Below, piece by piece: positions 23,718 through 33,732 of a stretch of 64,000 nt of DNA. The position numbers were made by a program, and so were the translations under genes. The stretch lies in assembly GCA_900258555.1 (NCBI GenBank), contig LT984857.1:48744-112743 (forward strand). Direction: 5' to 3'. This DNA is from an uncultured Desulfobacterium sp. GTDB lineage: Bacteria > Desulfobacterota > DSM-4660 > Desulfatiglandales > Desulfatiglandaceae. Numbering within the stretch: position 1 is the first letter of the stretch; every line of letters begins with the position of its first letter. The notes beneath the pieces are model-generated. The model was not told where the DNA came from. It did not search any database and worked only from the letters and a program-made list of their open reading frames with translations.

Positions 23718-24656
23718 TTGAAATATCCTCATCAGCCAGTGCTTGTTCATGAGGTCGTCAAATACCTCCTGCATTCACCTTGCGGCACATTTGTGGACGG
23801 TACGGTCGGCACAGGCGGTCACAGTCTTGCAGTAGCAAAGGCCATGGATGAAAAGGGCCGGCTGATCTGTCTGGACAGGGACCCCGACGCAGTCAATTTA
23901 TCGCGGGAAAGGCTGGCCTTTCTGGGAAAGGACATAACCGTGATCAAAGCAAATTATTCAGATCTGGATACAGTCCTTGACGAACTGCATATAAAAGCGC
24001 TTGACGGCGTTTTGCTTGATCTTGGCATGTCTTCTCAGCAGCTTGATAATTCAGGCAGGGGGTTCAGCTTCACCAGGGATGAAATCCTCGATATGAGAAT
24101 GGACCCGGATGATGAGCTTACCGCATATGACCTTGTCAATATCCTTCCCCAACAAGACCTTGAAAGGATATTGCGGGATTATGGAGAAGAAAAAAGGGCA
24201 AGACTGATTGCGAGGGCAATTGCCGCAGCTCGCTCAGAAAATCCCATCAAGACCTCCTCTCAATTGGCTCGGATAATAAAATCTACGTTCCCCCCCCATG
24301 CTGACGCAAATAAACATCCGGCAACCCGTTCCTTTCAGGCGCTTAGGATAGCGATAAATAAGGAGTTACACAATCTGGAAACATTCCTGAGGAAAATCCC
24401 CCAACTGATGGCAGCCGGGGGAAGGCTGGTAATTCTTAGTTACCACTCTTTGGAAGACAGGATTGTTAAACAAACCATGGCAAATTGGGAAAAAGGATGT
24501 GAATGTCCCCCTGATTTTCCCCGCTGTGTCTGTGGAAAGGTGGTGCTTTTCAGGCGCCTTTTCAAAAAGGGGATCAGGCCCGGGGCATTGGAAATAAAGA
24601 TAAACCCCAGGGCGCGCAGCGCTGTCCTAAGGGCTGCGGAAAGGATGTTGTCGTGA
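23718..24656 (+). CDS. rsmH: 16S rRNA m4C1402 methyltransferase RsmH (MraW)
   Basis: S-adenosylmethionine-dependent methyltransferase of 312 residues that methylates N4 of C1402 in 16S rRNA. Motifs: HQPVLVHEVV at the N terminus, the SAM loop FVDGTVGTGGHS, LLDLGMSSQQLD, and the C-terminal SYHSLEDRIVK. The start is a TTG, giving MKYPHQPVLV, which matches the family N terminus; no better ATG exists. It ends in a 4-bp overlap with ftsL. Confidence 0.95.
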   Translation: MKYPHQPVLVHEVVKYLLHSPCGTFVDGTVGTGGHSLAVAKAMDEKGRLICLDRDPDAVNLSRERLAFLGKDITVIKANYSDLDTVLDELHIKALDGVLLDLGMSSQQLDNSGRGFSFTRDEILDMRMDPDDELTAYDLVNILPQQDLERILRDYGEEKRARLIARAIAAARSENPIKTSSQLARIIKSTFPPHADANKHPATRSFQALRIAINKELHNLETFLRKIPQLMAAGGRLVILSYHSLEDRIVKQTMANWEKGCECPPDFPRCVCGKVVLFRRLFKKGIRPGALEIKINPRARSAVLRAAERMLS

Positions 24657-25015
24657 CAAGGCCTGAGAAGATATCAAAGATGAAGGTATCAAGGAACACC
24701 GGTTCAGGAGTTCGGGTAAAGAATGCCCGCGCAAAAAAGGGCCTTCGCATGACCGGAAAGCAGTTTTTTCTGGTCGCGATAATGCTCTTTATCCTTATGG
24801 GGAGCTGTATTGGCCATGTATGGTCCAACTTTGAGATGACCCAAAAGGGGTACACCATCAGTCAACTGAAAAACGAGGAGAAAAGGCTGATTGACTTAAA
24901 CCAAAAACTTAAGATAGAAATGGCTACCCTTAAATCCCCTAAGAGCCTTGAGGATTGTGTAAAAAAATTGGGCCTTAACCAACCATCTCCTGGACAGATA
25001 GTTGTTATAAGATGA
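24653..25015 (+). CDS. ftsL: Cell division protein FtsL
   Basis: Small bitopic division protein of 120 residues. The cytoplasmic N-terminal part is highly basic. One transmembrane segment lies at about residues 37-54 (FFLVAIMLFILMGSCIGHV), followed by a periplasmic coiled coil (about 68-95, KNEEKRLIDLNQKLKIEM). It uses a GTG start overlapping the rsmH stop and overlaps ftsI by 4 bp, so translation is coupled. FtsL forms the FtsQLB subcomplex. Sequence conservation is low in this family; position and topology carry the call. Confidence 0.85.
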   Translation: MTRPEKISKMKVSRNTGSGVRVKNARAKKGLRMTGKQFFLVAIMLFILMGSCIGHVWSNFEMTQKGYTISQLKNEEKRLIDLNQKLKIEMATLKSPKSLEDCVKKLGLNQPSPGQIVVIR

Positions 25016-26970
25016 AGGTTGATGACAAAAAATGGATTCGATTCAGAATTTATTTGGTGGCGATTTTCTTTTTGCTTTGCCTGGCCGCGGTGCTGGCAAG
25101 GGCTTACCAGTTACAGGTGCTGAAAAAGGATGACCTGATTTCCATTGCCAAACAAGACTACATAGGCACCAGAAAACTCCCCTGTAAACGTGGAACCATT
25201 TTTGACTGCAAAGGCCGAGAACTGGCCGTCAGCGTTGAAGTAGCCTCTGTATTTGCACATCCCAGGCAGATTGACGACAAAAAATCAACAGCCGAACAAC
25301 TGGCCTTGATGCTGAGCCTTAACAAGACCAGGATCCTTAACAAATTGAACGGCAAGAGCCCCTTTGTATGGATTGCAAGAAAAATCCCCCCTGACCGGGC
25401 AAACCAGATTCGTGCTGTGAATCTAAAGGGTGTGGGAATAACAAGCGAAATTAAAAGGTTCTACCCGGAAAAAGAAAGCGGCGCGCAACTGATAGGCTTT
25501 GTAGGCCAGGACAATGAGGGCCTTGAAGGCATTGAAAAAAAATATGATCATTTTTTGAGCGGCCCCCAGTGCAGCTTGGTGCAATTCAGAGATGCGCTGG
25601 GCAGGGCGTTTTCAATGGCGGAGTCAATGCCCTCAGACCGCGAGATGTACGACATCATACTGACTGTAGATAAAGACATCCAGTTTATCGCGCAACAATC
25701 GCTCAGAACGGCTGTAGATGACGCCCATGCACTGGGGGGTACTTGTGTTGTCGTAAACCCCAAGACAGGAGAGATCCTGGCTATGGCTGTTATTCCAGAA
25801 TTCAACCCCAATGTCTACGGCAAGTACGACCCCACCTATTGGAAAAACAGGGCCGTTACAGACTGCTTTGAACCCGGCTCTACCATGAAAGCCTTTCTCA
25901 TGGCTTCATGTTTGGAAGGAAAGGCAGTAACACCTGAGACCAACTTTGACTGTGAGATGGGAAAATACGTAATTGGCGGACGAACTGTTCACGACACAAA
26001 AAAACACGGCGTCATGGATGTCAAAGAAATTGTAATGGTCTCAAGCAACATAGGCGCAGTCAAGATGGGGCTGAAGCTGGGCTACAAAAACTATTACGAT
26101 TACCTTAAAAAATTCGGTTTCGGCAGCATAATAGGAACTGACTTTATGGGTGAAGTGGGCGGCTTTGTTCGACCGGCCGCAAACACCAGGCCTATTGATC
26201 AGGCCAACCTGTTCTTTGGTCAAGGCATGTCCTGCACCTCTTTGCAACTGGCTATGGCCATGGCGGCCATTGCAAATGATGGAAAATTGATGCGGCCTTA
26301 CGTTGTCAAGGCCGTTGTTGACAAATCCGGCCGTACTATTCAAGAAACAGAACCAAAGGTTATTACAACAGTTTTATCACCCGAGACAGCCAGAAAGGCC
26401 ACTGAGATACTTGAATGCGTCGTAAGCGGAAAGGGAACTGCTTCAAGGGCCTCTATCGCAGGTTTCCACGCGGCCGGAAAAACAGGAACTTCACAAAAGG
26501 TTGACCCCAACACCAAGTCATACTCAAGATCAAAGTATTATGCGACTTTTGTGGGCTTTGCTCCTTCATACAACCCAAGGCTTGTTATACTTGTAACAGT
26601 GGATGAACCAAAAGGCATACACTACGGCGGACTGATTGCGGCACCTGTATTTAGGGAGGTTGGACAGTGGGCGCTTAACTATCTTAGGGTCAATCCTGAA
26701 ATAACTGTTGCTGAAGATTCAGCAGAACCACAAAAAAATAACCAGGATAAAGCTCATGTTGTAGAGGTTAAGGCCGACGACAATGAAACAGAAGGAGCAC
26801 TCCCCGACTTTAAAGGACTTGGGATACGACAAGTGCTGATAAATGGAAGGTCCCTCGGCCTAAATGTGCTTGTAGACGGAACAGGGCTGGCCATTGATCA
26901 GAATCCGAAGCCCGGCGCATGTCTTAAAGATATTAGCACCGTAACCGTCAATTTTAGACCTCCGATATAA
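25012..26970 (+). CDS. ftsI: Division-specific transpeptidase FtsI (PBP3) with C-terminal PASTA domain
   Basis: Class B penicillin-binding protein of 652 residues that cross-links septal peptidoglycan. A transmembrane anchor lies at about 12-32. The dimerisation/pedestal domain contains RGTIFDCKGRELAVS. The transpeptidase domain has the acylated Ser in PGSTMK, the SSN motif (VMVSSNIGAVK) and the KTGT motif (AAGKTGTSQK). After a short linker (about 580-605) follows a PASTA domain (PDFKGLGIRQVLINGRS), known from delta-proteobacterial and Gram-positive PBPs. Its ATG overlaps ftsL by 4 bp. Confidence 0.95.
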   Translation: MKVDDKKWIRFRIYLVAIFFLLCLAAVLARAYQLQVLKKDDLISIAKQDYIGTRKLPCKRGTIFDCKGRELAVSVEVASVFAHPRQIDDKKSTAEQLALMLSLNKTRILNKLNGKSPFVWIARKIPPDRANQIRAVNLKGVGITSEIKRFYPEKESGAQLIGFVGQDNEGLEGIEKKYDHFLSGPQCSLVQFRDALGRAFSMAESMPSDREMYDIILTVDKDIQFIAQQSLRTAVDDAHALGGTCVVVNPKTGEILAMAVIPEFNPNVYGKYDPTYWKNRAVTDCFEPGSTMKAFLMASCLEGKAVTPETNFDCEMGKYVIGGRTVHDTKKHGVMDVKEIVMVSSNIGAVKMGLKLGYKNYYDYLKKFGFGSIIGTDFMGEVGGFVRPAANTRPIDQANLFFGQGMSCTSLQLAMAMAAIANDGKLMRPYVVKAVVDKSGRTIQETEPKVITTVLSPETARKATEILECVVSGKGTASRASIAGFHAAGKTGTSQKVDPNTKSYSRSKYYATFVGFAPSYNPRLVILVTVDEPKGIHYGGLIAAPVFREVGQWALNYLRVNPEITVAEDSAEPQKNNQDKAHVVEVKADDNETEGALPDFKGLGIRQVLINGRSLGLNVLVDGTGLAIDQNPKPGACLKDISTVTVNFRPPI

Positions 26971-26982
26971 CATGAGGGTTTG

Positions 26983-28500
26983 ATGCAGCTTGGGCGACTT
27001 ATCAAGTCCATAATAACACTTGATCCTGAATTAATCCCTGAAACCAGGATTGAAGGACTGGCCTATGATTCCCGCAAGGTAAAGTCGGGTTTTTTGTTCG
27101 TCGCTCTCAGGGGTCATTTACAGGATGGTCATAATTTTATTGAAGCTGCCATTAAAAACGGGGCTGTAGCTGTTGTTGCAGAGTCTTTTAGGGAGGTAAA
27201 AAAAGAAAAGTCAGATGCAGTTTTTATAGAGGTCCCCGACTCCCGCGCAGCCCTGGCCGCGCTGGCCGCAACTTATTATGTCAACCCATTTTCCGGCCTT
27301 AACCTGATAGGGATAACAGGCACAAACGGGAAGACAACTACCAGCTATCTCATTGAGGCCATCCTTCATGAGGCGGGGGCAATTCCGGGGGTTATAGGAA
27401 CCATTAATTATCGCTCCTTAAATGAGACCTGGCAGGCGCCTGTCACTACACCTGAATCGCTGGAAGTTATGGAAATACTGCGCAAGATGGCGGATGACGG
27501 TGTTACCGATGTAGTTATGGAGGTATCCTCCCATGCGCTCGACCAGGGAAGAGTCAGGGCATGTCCTTTCAGGGTTGCTGTATTTACCAATCTCTCAAGG
27601 GACCACCTGGATTATCACCACTCCATGGAGGAATACTTCGAGGCAAAGAGCCTGCTTTTTCGCGGACTCGACAAAAAAGGGGGCGCAGATAACCCAAAGG
27701 CCGTTATTAATGTAGATGACCCAAGGGGAAAAGACCTTATAAAGATTACAAACGTCCCTGCAATCACTTATGGCCTTAGACAGGATTGCGATGTCAGGGC
27801 GGAGGACATTAAAACCTCAAGAACCGGACTTACTGCAACATTGATTACCCCTTCGGGGAAAATTACTATCCGCTCGGCCCTTATAGGTGACTACAATATC
27901 TACAACATTATGGCTGCGGCTGCTGCGGCGCTGTGTCTGGGAATAGCACATGAGGCCATTTCGGCAGGTGTTTCGAGTCTAAAAGGTGTGCCCGGACGTC
28001 TGGAGGCGGTGAAAAACAATCGTTCATTGACTATTGTAGTAGATTACGCCCATACGCCTGATGCCCTGACAAAGGCCTTGACAGCCCTGAAGCCGCTGGT
28101 TGAAGGGGGCCGCATGATTACTGTATTTGGCTGTGGCGGTGACAGGGATCAGGGAAAAAGAAGTCTCATGGGTTATGCTGCCTGCAAACAAAGTGACGTT
28201 GTATTTATTACATCTGATAACCCGCGTACTGAAGAGCCAATGGCGATAATATCACAGATTGAGGAGGGTGCCAGTCAATCAGGAGCAACGAGATACAATG
28301 CCTCTTCTGAATACAAAAGAGGACAAACATTTTATTTTATTGACCCTGATCGCGCTCGCACCATTAAAAGGGCGGTAGAGATGGCTGATAAAAATGATCT
28401 GATACTTATAGCCGGAAAAGGTCATGAGGATTACCAGATTATAGGAAAAGAAAAGCGACACTTTGACGATCGAGAGGTGGCGGCAGAGGCCGCTTCATGA
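26983..28500 (+). CDS. murE: UDP-MurNAc-Ala-Glu:meso-diaminopimelate ligase MurE
   Basis: Mur ligase of 505 residues that adds meso-diaminopimelate to UDP-MurNAc-L-Ala-D-Glu. ATP loop: GITGTNGKTTTSY. The DNPRTEEP motif is the amino-acid selectivity signature for meso-DAP rather than lysine. HALDQGRV and the SRDHLDYHH segment are also typical. The ATG at 26983 is preferred over the adjoining TTG. It begins 12 bp after ftsI. Confidence 0.96.
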   Translation: MQLGRLIKSIITLDPELIPETRIEGLAYDSRKVKSGFLFVALRGHLQDGHNFIEAAIKNGAVAVVAESFREVKKEKSDAVFIEVPDSRAALAALAATYYVNPFSGLNLIGITGTNGKTTTSYLIEAILHEAGAIPGVIGTINYRSLNETWQAPVTTPESLEVMEILRKMADDGVTDVVMEVSSHALDQGRVRACPFRVAVFTNLSRDHLDYHHSMEEYFEAKSLLFRGLDKKGGADNPKAVINVDDPRGKDLIKITNVPAITYGLRQDCDVRAEDIKTSRTGLTATLITPSGKITIRSALIGDYNIYNIMAAAAAALCLGIAHEAISAGVSSLKGVPGRLEAVKNNRSLTIVVDYAHTPDALTKALTALKPLVEGGRMITVFGCGGDRDQGKRSLMGYAACKQSDVVFITSDNPRTEEPMAIISQIEEGASQSGATRYNASSEYKRGQTFYFIDPDRARTIKRAVEMADKNDLILIAGKGHEDYQIIGKEKRHFDDREVAAEAAS

Positions 28501-28521
28501 CTGGATGACTGGAGGCTTAAG

Positions 28522-29931
28522 ATGTCCGCCCAATGGGGAAAGATAACCGCAGAAGAAGTACTTGGCCCGATAAAAGGGAGATGGATCTCCGGAAAGCGCC
28601 ATACGGTGTTTTCCGGCTTGAGTACTGATTCCAGAAACATAAGACAAGGGGATCTTTTCTGGGCACTCAGGGGAGAGCGCTTTGACGGACATGATTTTGC
28701 TCAAAAGGCCTTTGATCAGGGTGCAGCAGGCGCAGTCGTGGAAGGGGATTATGCCGGTCGGATAATTCATTCAAATAATCCAGCCATCATTGCTGTAGAT
28801 GACGGCCTTAAGGCACTTGGCGATCTGGCGGGCTGGTGGAGGCATCAGCATAACGTCCGGGTCGCAGCAATAACAGGCAGCGCGGGAAAGACAACTACAA
28901 AAGACATGACAGCGTGCATCCTTAAGATAAGGAATAATACCCTTGTTACACAGGGCAATCTTAATAATCTGATCGGATTGCCCCTGACTCTTTTTAGACT
29001 GGATAGCGCCCACCAAAAGGCGGTTTTGGAAATGGGCATGAACCGGTTCGGAGAAATTGCCCGGTTGACTGAAATTGCCGGGCCGGATGTCGGTGCCATA
29101 ACAAATGTCGGCATGGCCCATATCGAAGGGTTGGGCAGCATCCAAGGGGTCGCCAGGGCAAAGGTGGAATTGGTGGAGAAGATTTCCTCAAAGGCAAAGA
29201 TGGTGATAAACGGCGATGACGGCCTTCTTATGGAAACCGCCGCCCGGTTTGGAAAAGATATTACCACATTCGGCCTTGGTAAAGGCAATAACGTTCGCGC
29301 CTCGGAAATAACAAATAGAGGCCATGAGGGCTCATCTTTTCGCCTCAATTATCATGGCGAGTCAATTGTGGTTAACCTAAATGTCCCAGGCATTCAAAAC
29401 ATATCTAATGCATTGGCGGCTGCGGCGATATGTATTTGTCTTGGTGAACATCCCGAAGACATAGCCCGGGGGCTTTACAGCTTTACCGGCGTAAAAGGAA
29501 GGTTCAGCCTTATCCATCTGAATGGCGGAATAACTGTTGTTGACGATACTTACAATGCCAACCCCTCGTCATTGAAGGCAGCCCTGGCCTCTGTTGCGGC
29601 CATGGTTAATCAACGGGATAGGATAATCGTCGGCCTTGGCGAAATGATGGAACTCGGAGATGCGGCTGTCAAGGCCCATCTCGATGCAGGCCGCATGGTG
29701 GCGGAACTTGGAGGCAGACGCTTTGTCGCTATTGGCGAACACGCCCGTGAAATGGTAAAAGGCGCAGTGGAATCAGGCATGGGCCATGAAAGCGCAGTTG
29801 CTGTTGAAACCCATGATCAAATGGTAAGGCTTATAAAGGATGACATGCGGGAGGGAGATCTGATATTTCTCAAGGGCTCCAGAAAAATGGATCTTGGCAA
29901 GGTTGTTGATGGTCTTAATGAACAAATGTAA
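28522..29931 (+). CDS. murF: UDP-MurNAc-tripeptide:D-Ala-D-Ala ligase MurF
   Basis: Mur ligase of 469 residues that completes the pentapeptide precursor by adding D-Ala-D-Ala. Motifs: the ATP loop ITGSAGKTTTKDM, NLNNLIGLPLTL, EMGMNRFGEI, the NVGMAHIEGLGS segment, and DDTYNANPSS. TGGAGG precedes the ATG. It is followed not by mraY, as in most dcw clusters, but by a two-component pair that starts 83 bp downstream. Confidence 0.96.
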   Translation: MSAQWGKITAEEVLGPIKGRWISGKRHTVFSGLSTDSRNIRQGDLFWALRGERFDGHDFAQKAFDQGAAGAVVEGDYAGRIIHSNNPAIIAVDDGLKALGDLAGWWRHQHNVRVAAITGSAGKTTTKDMTACILKIRNNTLVTQGNLNNLIGLPLTLFRLDSAHQKAVLEMGMNRFGEIARLTEIAGPDVGAITNVGMAHIEGLGSIQGVARAKVELVEKISSKAKMVINGDDGLLMETAARFGKDITTFGLGKGNNVRASEITNRGHEGSSFRLNYHGESIVVNLNVPGIQNISNALAAAAICICLGEHPEDIARGLYSFTGVKGRFSLIHLNGGITVVDDTYNANPSSLKAALASVAAMVNQRDRIIVGLGEMMELGDAAVKAHLDAGRMVAELGGRRFVAIGEHAREMVKGAVESGMGHESAVAVETHDQMVRLIKDDMREGDLIFLKGSRKMDLGKVVDGLNEQM

Positions 29932-29940
29932 ATTTACCAG

Positions 29941-29969
29941 TTGTTGCTCTGTTAACTCTAATTTATAAA
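29941..29969 (+). promoter_or_regulatory. Possible internal promoter before the histidine kinase
   Basis: TTGTTG (29941-29946) and TATAAA (29964-29969) are spaced by exactly 17 bp in the 83-bp gap between murF and the kinase gene. The -35 box is weak (3 of 6), the -10 strong (5 of 6). It could uncouple the kinase/regulator and the downstream mraY-ftsZ half from the mraZ promoter. Confidence 0.45.
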
Positions 29970-30014
29970 TTGTGTCATTCTGTCAAAACCTCGTAACTAT
30001 TTTTGGAGGTCGCC

Positions 30015-30806
30015 ATGGCAAGACCGGAAAAATTACTGGTTGACAGGGACGAAGGCATCATAGAGCATCTGTTTGCAGACGCCTTTGCAGGAAAAAACCT
30101 GGGTATGGCCGGCGCAGATACTGAATTCACCTTTAGGAAGATCGCCCACGATTTTAATAATCTTTTAAGTGTCATAATGGGCAATGTAGAGATTACGATA
30201 AAGAGTGTGGCAGAGCACAGCCAGATTCGAATGAATCTGGAGGATGTCCTCGATGCCGGCAAACGCGCCCAGGATCTTGTCCGGAAAATGATGACAGTAG
30301 GACTTCCGACCGGTCATCAACTGGAGCTTTTAGAGGTACAGTCTGTGGTGAAATGCGCCCTGAGGCTCATGCGGACTTCACTGCCCGCCAACATTGAAGT
30401 CAGTGAAAATCTTAATGACGGCAGCCTGATATTGGCCGATTACTCTCAGATTCACAGGGTTATCATGAACCTGTGCACAAACGCCTGCCAGGCAATGGAA
30501 AAAAGCGGGGGGAGGTTGAGCGTTACCCTTTTTGATACAGATCTCAGCCCGGAAGACTGCCGTGATTTGTCTATGACGCCTGGTTCTTATGTCTGCCTGT
30601 CAGTCGGCGATACGGGTCATGGGATAGATACTGAGACAATGAGCAGAATTTTTGAACCTTTTTTCTCAACCAAGGCGAGGGGTAACGGTTTAGGCCTCCA
30701 TATTGTTCGCGAGATCATAGACAGCTATGGAGGAGATATCATTGTAAAAAGCGACCCTGGTAAATGGACGGAGTTTATTGTCTATCTTCCGAGAATTTAT
30801 CATTAA
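30015..30806 (+). CDS. Soluble sensor histidine kinase within the dcw cluster
   Basis: Protein of 263 residues with no signal peptide or transmembrane segment, so it is cytoplasmic. A short N-terminal segment (about 1-40) has no recognised sensor domain. The phosphoacceptor H-box is FRKIAHDFNNLL with His45. The ATPase domain has the N-box VIMNLCTNACQAM, G1 GDTGHGID, F-box FEPFFSTKA and G2 GNGLGLHIV. The ATG at 30015 has GGAGG 5 nt upstream. The AHDFNN-type H-box is typical of kinases that act on stand-alone receivers or phosphorelays. It is inserted between murF and mraY and followed after 11 bp by a receiver gene. A link to wall or division control is inference. Confidence 0.9.
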   Translation: MARPEKLLVDRDEGIIEHLFADAFAGKNLGMAGADTEFTFRKIAHDFNNLLSVIMGNVEITIKSVAEHSQIRMNLEDVLDAGKRAQDLVRKMMTVGLPTGHQLELLEVQSVVKCALRLMRTSLPANIEVSENLNDGSLILADYSQIHRVIMNLCTNACQAMEKSGGRLSVTLFDTDLSPEDCRDLSMTPGSYVCLSVGDTGHGIDTETMSRIFEPFFSTKARGNGLGLHIVREIIDSYGGDIIVKSDPGKWTEFIVYLPRIYH

Positions 30807-30817
30807 AAAGGAAAAGA

Positions 30818-31216
30818 ATGAACAGAACAAGAAGAATTTTAGTGGTTGACGATGAAAGCAGCATCAGATGCCTCCTGTCTGATGTCCTTTCCGACAGAGG
30901 CTTTGAAGTAACTCAGGCCAGCGACGGGCAGGAATCTCTCGATCAGATGGAAAAAAATGATTTTGACCTTGTTATCACCGATATTCAAATGCCAAGGCTG
31001 GACGGAATCTCCATGTTGATGAAAATGGATGCGGCAGGCCGCAAGGAAAAGGTAATAGTTATGACCGCGAATCCATTTGAACAAAGGCTCTCCGACAACA
31101 GGCCGGCTCGGGTAATTACAAGGCTTTTAAAGCCCTTCCAGATCAAAAGCTTTCTGGACATTGTAATCGCAGCAACGGCTAACGGCACTAATTCCGCCAT
31201 TATTGAACATCAATAA
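30818..31216 (+). CDS. Stand-alone receiver-domain response regulator
   Basis: CheY-like receiver of 132 residues with no output domain. Acidic pocket at D11 and D12 (VVDDE), phosphoacceptor D55 (VITDIQMP), T83 (VMTAN) and K105 (LLKPF). The ATG at 30818 has AAGGA upstream; a longer in-frame reading from 30764 would overlap the kinase and is unlikely. The C-terminal tail of about 15 residues is unremarkable. With no output domain it must act by protein contact. The cognate kinase is almost certainly the adjoining gene. Confidence 0.9.
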   Translation: MNRTRRILVVDDESSIRCLLSDVLSDRGFEVTQASDGQESLDQMEKNDFDLVITDIQMPRLDGISMLMKMDAAGRKEKVIVMTANPFEQRLSDNRPARVITRLLKPFQIKSFLDIVIAATANGTNSAIIEHQ

Positions 31217-31269
31217 AGGCGGCCTAAATCTACAACTAAGTGTTATATGGTTATCAGGTACAATAATAA

Positions 31270-32349
31270 ATGCTCTACAAACTGATCTATCTGCTACATG
31301 TAGATTATTCCTGGGTAAATGTTTTCCGCTATATTACCTTCCGCACAATCCTTTCAGCGCTTAGCGCCCTGATCATATCGTTTGTCTTCGGCAAATGGGT
31401 GATTGAAAAACTACGCGCAATGCAGATAGGCCAGTACATTCGTGAAGACGGGCCACCTGATCACAAGTCAAAGGCCGGGACCCCCACTATGGGAGGTTGC
31501 CTGATCCTGCCTGCAATTATCATCCCGGCCCTTTTCTGGGCGGATCCGGCATGTATTTATGTCTGGATCGTTATATTTGTCAGCATCTCTTTCGGCTGTA
31601 TCGGTTTTGTAGATGATTATCTGAAGGTTGTCAGGAAAAACAGCAAGGGACTCAGTGCCCTTTCAAAATTTTCGTTTCAAATAGTTGCAGCACTTATTGT
31701 CGCGATTATACTGTTTTGCAGCAATGAATTTGACCCGCGGCTGAATCTACCGTTTTTCAAAAAGGTTTCACCTGATATCGGCTGGGCCTATATCCCGCTG
31801 ATTGTCTTTATTATCGTCGGCGCCTCCAATGCGGTGAACCTTACAGACGGTCTGGATGGTCTTGCAATAAGCCCCCTTATCGTTGCCTTTGCCAGCTATC
31901 TGGTATTTTCATATCTTGCGGGGCACACCAAGATAGCAGAATATCTTCAGATCCCGTATGTAGCAGGTTCAGGAGAAATCTCCGCAATTTGTGGGGCTGT
32001 TGTCGGCGCCGGCCTGGGTTTTTTATGGTATAACGCATATCCTGCTGAAATCTTCATGGGTGATGTGGGTTCGCTTTCCCTTGGGGCGATTCTGGGGACT
32101 GTTGCCGTAATCACCAAACAGGAAATAGTCCTGATACTTGTAGGAGGACTGTTTGTTTTTGAGGCCCTTTCCGTAATCTGTCAGGTGGCGTACTTTAAAA
32201 TTACGGGGGGCCATAGGATCTTCAGGATGGCTCCGATACATCATCACTTTGAATTAAAGGGCTGGCCTGAGCCGAAGGTAATCGTGAGATTTTGGATTAT
32301 TGCAATAATTCTGGCCCTGTTTTCATTCAGCACATTAAAACTAAGATAA
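31270..32349 (+). CDS. mraY: Phospho-MurNAc-pentapeptide transferase MraY
   Basis: Polytopic membrane enzyme of 359 residues that transfers phospho-MurNAc-pentapeptide to undecaprenyl phosphate, making lipid I. About ten transmembrane segments. Conserved cytosolic motifs: [22 protein letters not shown] (Asp pair), [21 protein letters not shown] and the HHHFELKGW loop. Length is normal for the family. It begins 53 bp after the response-regulator stop. Confidence 0.96.
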   Translation: MLYKLIYLLHVDYSWVNVFRYITFRTILSALSALIISFVFGKWVIEKLRAMQIGQYIREDGPPDHKSKAGTPTMGGCLILPAIIIPALFWADPACIYVWIVIFVSISFGCIGFVDDYLKVVRKNSKGLSALSKFSFQIVAALIVAIILFCSNEFDPRLNLPFFKKVSPDIGWAYIPLIVFIIVGASNAVNLTDGLDGLAISPLIVAFASYLVFSYLAGHTKIAEYLQIPYVAGSGEISAICGAVVGAGLGFLWYNAYPAEIFMGDVGSLSLGAILGTVAVITKQEIVLILVGGLFVFEALSVICQVAYFKITGGHRIFRMAPIHHHFELKGWPEPKVIVRFWIIAIILALFSFSTLKLR

Positions 32350-32358
32350 TATATTCAG

Positions 32359-33732
32359 ATGGCGCAACACGAAAAGCCGGACTTTAAAGATAAAAAAGTT
32401 GTAGTTGTGGGACTGGGAATCTCCGGCCTGTGGACCGCCCGCTATCTTGTAAGACATGGGGCCAGGGTGACGCTGAGCGAAATGAACCGCGAGTCTGATC
32501 TATCACCATCCGCCTTGGATGATTTAAAGTCCATCGGAGTCATACTTGAGACAGGCGGGCATATTACCCAAACCTTTCTAGACGCAGACATGATTGTGCT
32601 CAGCCCGGGTGTTCCCCATGACATAAGGCCTGTCTGTGCCGCAAGGGATAATGGTGTACCTGTAACAGGAGAACTGGAGTTGGCCTCTCGTCTTATTGAC
32701 ACCCCCGTCATTGCCGTGACCGGGACAAATGGAAAATCTACAGTTACGACCGCATTGGGAAGCATACTTAAGGATGCAGGTTATGATGTTTTTGTAGGAG
32801 GAAATATTGGGACGCCCCTGATGGCCTATGCATACGAAGAAAAGCGGGCTGATTTCGTTGTTGCTGAGGTAAGTAGCTTCCAACTGGATACCAGTGATAT
32901 GTTTTCTCCCTATATTGCTGTTGTCCTCAATATTTCTCCTGATCACCTGGACAGGTATTCATGCTATGAAGACTATACCCTTTCAAAACTAAAGATATTT
33001 AAGAATCAAGGGCATGGGCAATTCGCCATTGTAAATGATGACGATGAAAGGCTCACCTCTTTTCAGCCATCTTCAGGGGTCGTCATTTTGCGCTATGGCT
33101 TTGCAAAAAAGGCAGGAAGGCATGCCTGTGTTGAAAACGACCGATTAGTCACCTGTTTGGAAGGGTCAAGTCCTTGCTCATTTGACCTAAACTCATATCG
33201 TCTTCCGGGAAGGCACAATCTGGAAAACCTGATGGCAATTGTATTGGCTGCGAGGGCAGCTGGTATTGAGGCCGATGTCATACAAAGGGCCATTAATCAG
33301 CTTAAAGGGCTTCCCCACCGGGTCGAGTATATAATGGAGTTTGAAGGAATTGCTTTCTACGATGATTCCAAGGCGACAAACGTGGATGCGGCTGTAAGGG
33401 CGATTTTGAGTTTTGACAGGCCGTTGATTCTGATAGCAGGCGGCCGTCATAAGGGTGGTGATTACACGCCCCTTGTTACTGCATCAAAGGGAAAGGTCAA
33501 AAAGGCGATTTTTCTGGGCGAGGCAAAAGATCTATTGTCCGCTTCCTTTGAGGGAGCGATATCGTTTTTGCAGGCAAATGATATGGAAGAGGCGGTGTCC
33601 TTAGCCTTTTCATGTGCAGCAGGCGGCGATATTGTGCTGCTTGCTCCGGCATGTTCCAGTTTTGATATGTTCAGGGATTATGGACATAGAGGCAGGGTCT
33701 TTAAGGCGGCAGTGGAGAAGCTTGCACAATGA
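32359..33732 (+). CDS. murD: UDP-MurNAc-L-alanine:D-glutamate ligase MurD
   Basis: Mur ligase of 457 residues that adds D-Glu to UDP-MurNAc-L-Ala. N-terminal Rossmann segment VVGLGISGLWTARYL; ATP loop AVTGTNGKSTVTT; EVSSFQLD; NISPDHLDRY; C-terminal YDDSKATNVDAA. It starts 9 bp after mraY and overlaps ftsW by 4 bp (ATGA). Confidence 0.96.
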   Translation: MAQHEKPDFKDKKVVVVGLGISGLWTARYLVRHGARVTLSEMNRESDLSPSALDDLKSIGVILETGGHITQTFLDADMIVLSPGVPHDIRPVCAARDNGVPVTGELELASRLIDTPVIAVTGTNGKSTVTTALGSILKDAGYDVFVGGNIGTPLMAYAYEEKRADFVVAEVSSFQLDTSDMFSPYIAVVLNISPDHLDRYSCYEDYTLSKLKIFKNQGHGQFAIVNDDDERLTSFQPSSGVVILRYGFAKKAGRHACVENDRLVTCLEGSSPCSFDLNSYRLPGRHNLENLMAIVLAARAAGIEADVIQRAINQLKGLPHRVEYIMEFEGIAFYDDSKATNVDAAVRAILSFDRPLILIAGGRHKGGDYTPLVTASKGKVKKAIFLGEAKDLLSASFEGAISFLQANDMEEAVSLAFSCAAGGDIVLLAPACSSFDMFRDYGHRGRVFKAAVEKLAQ

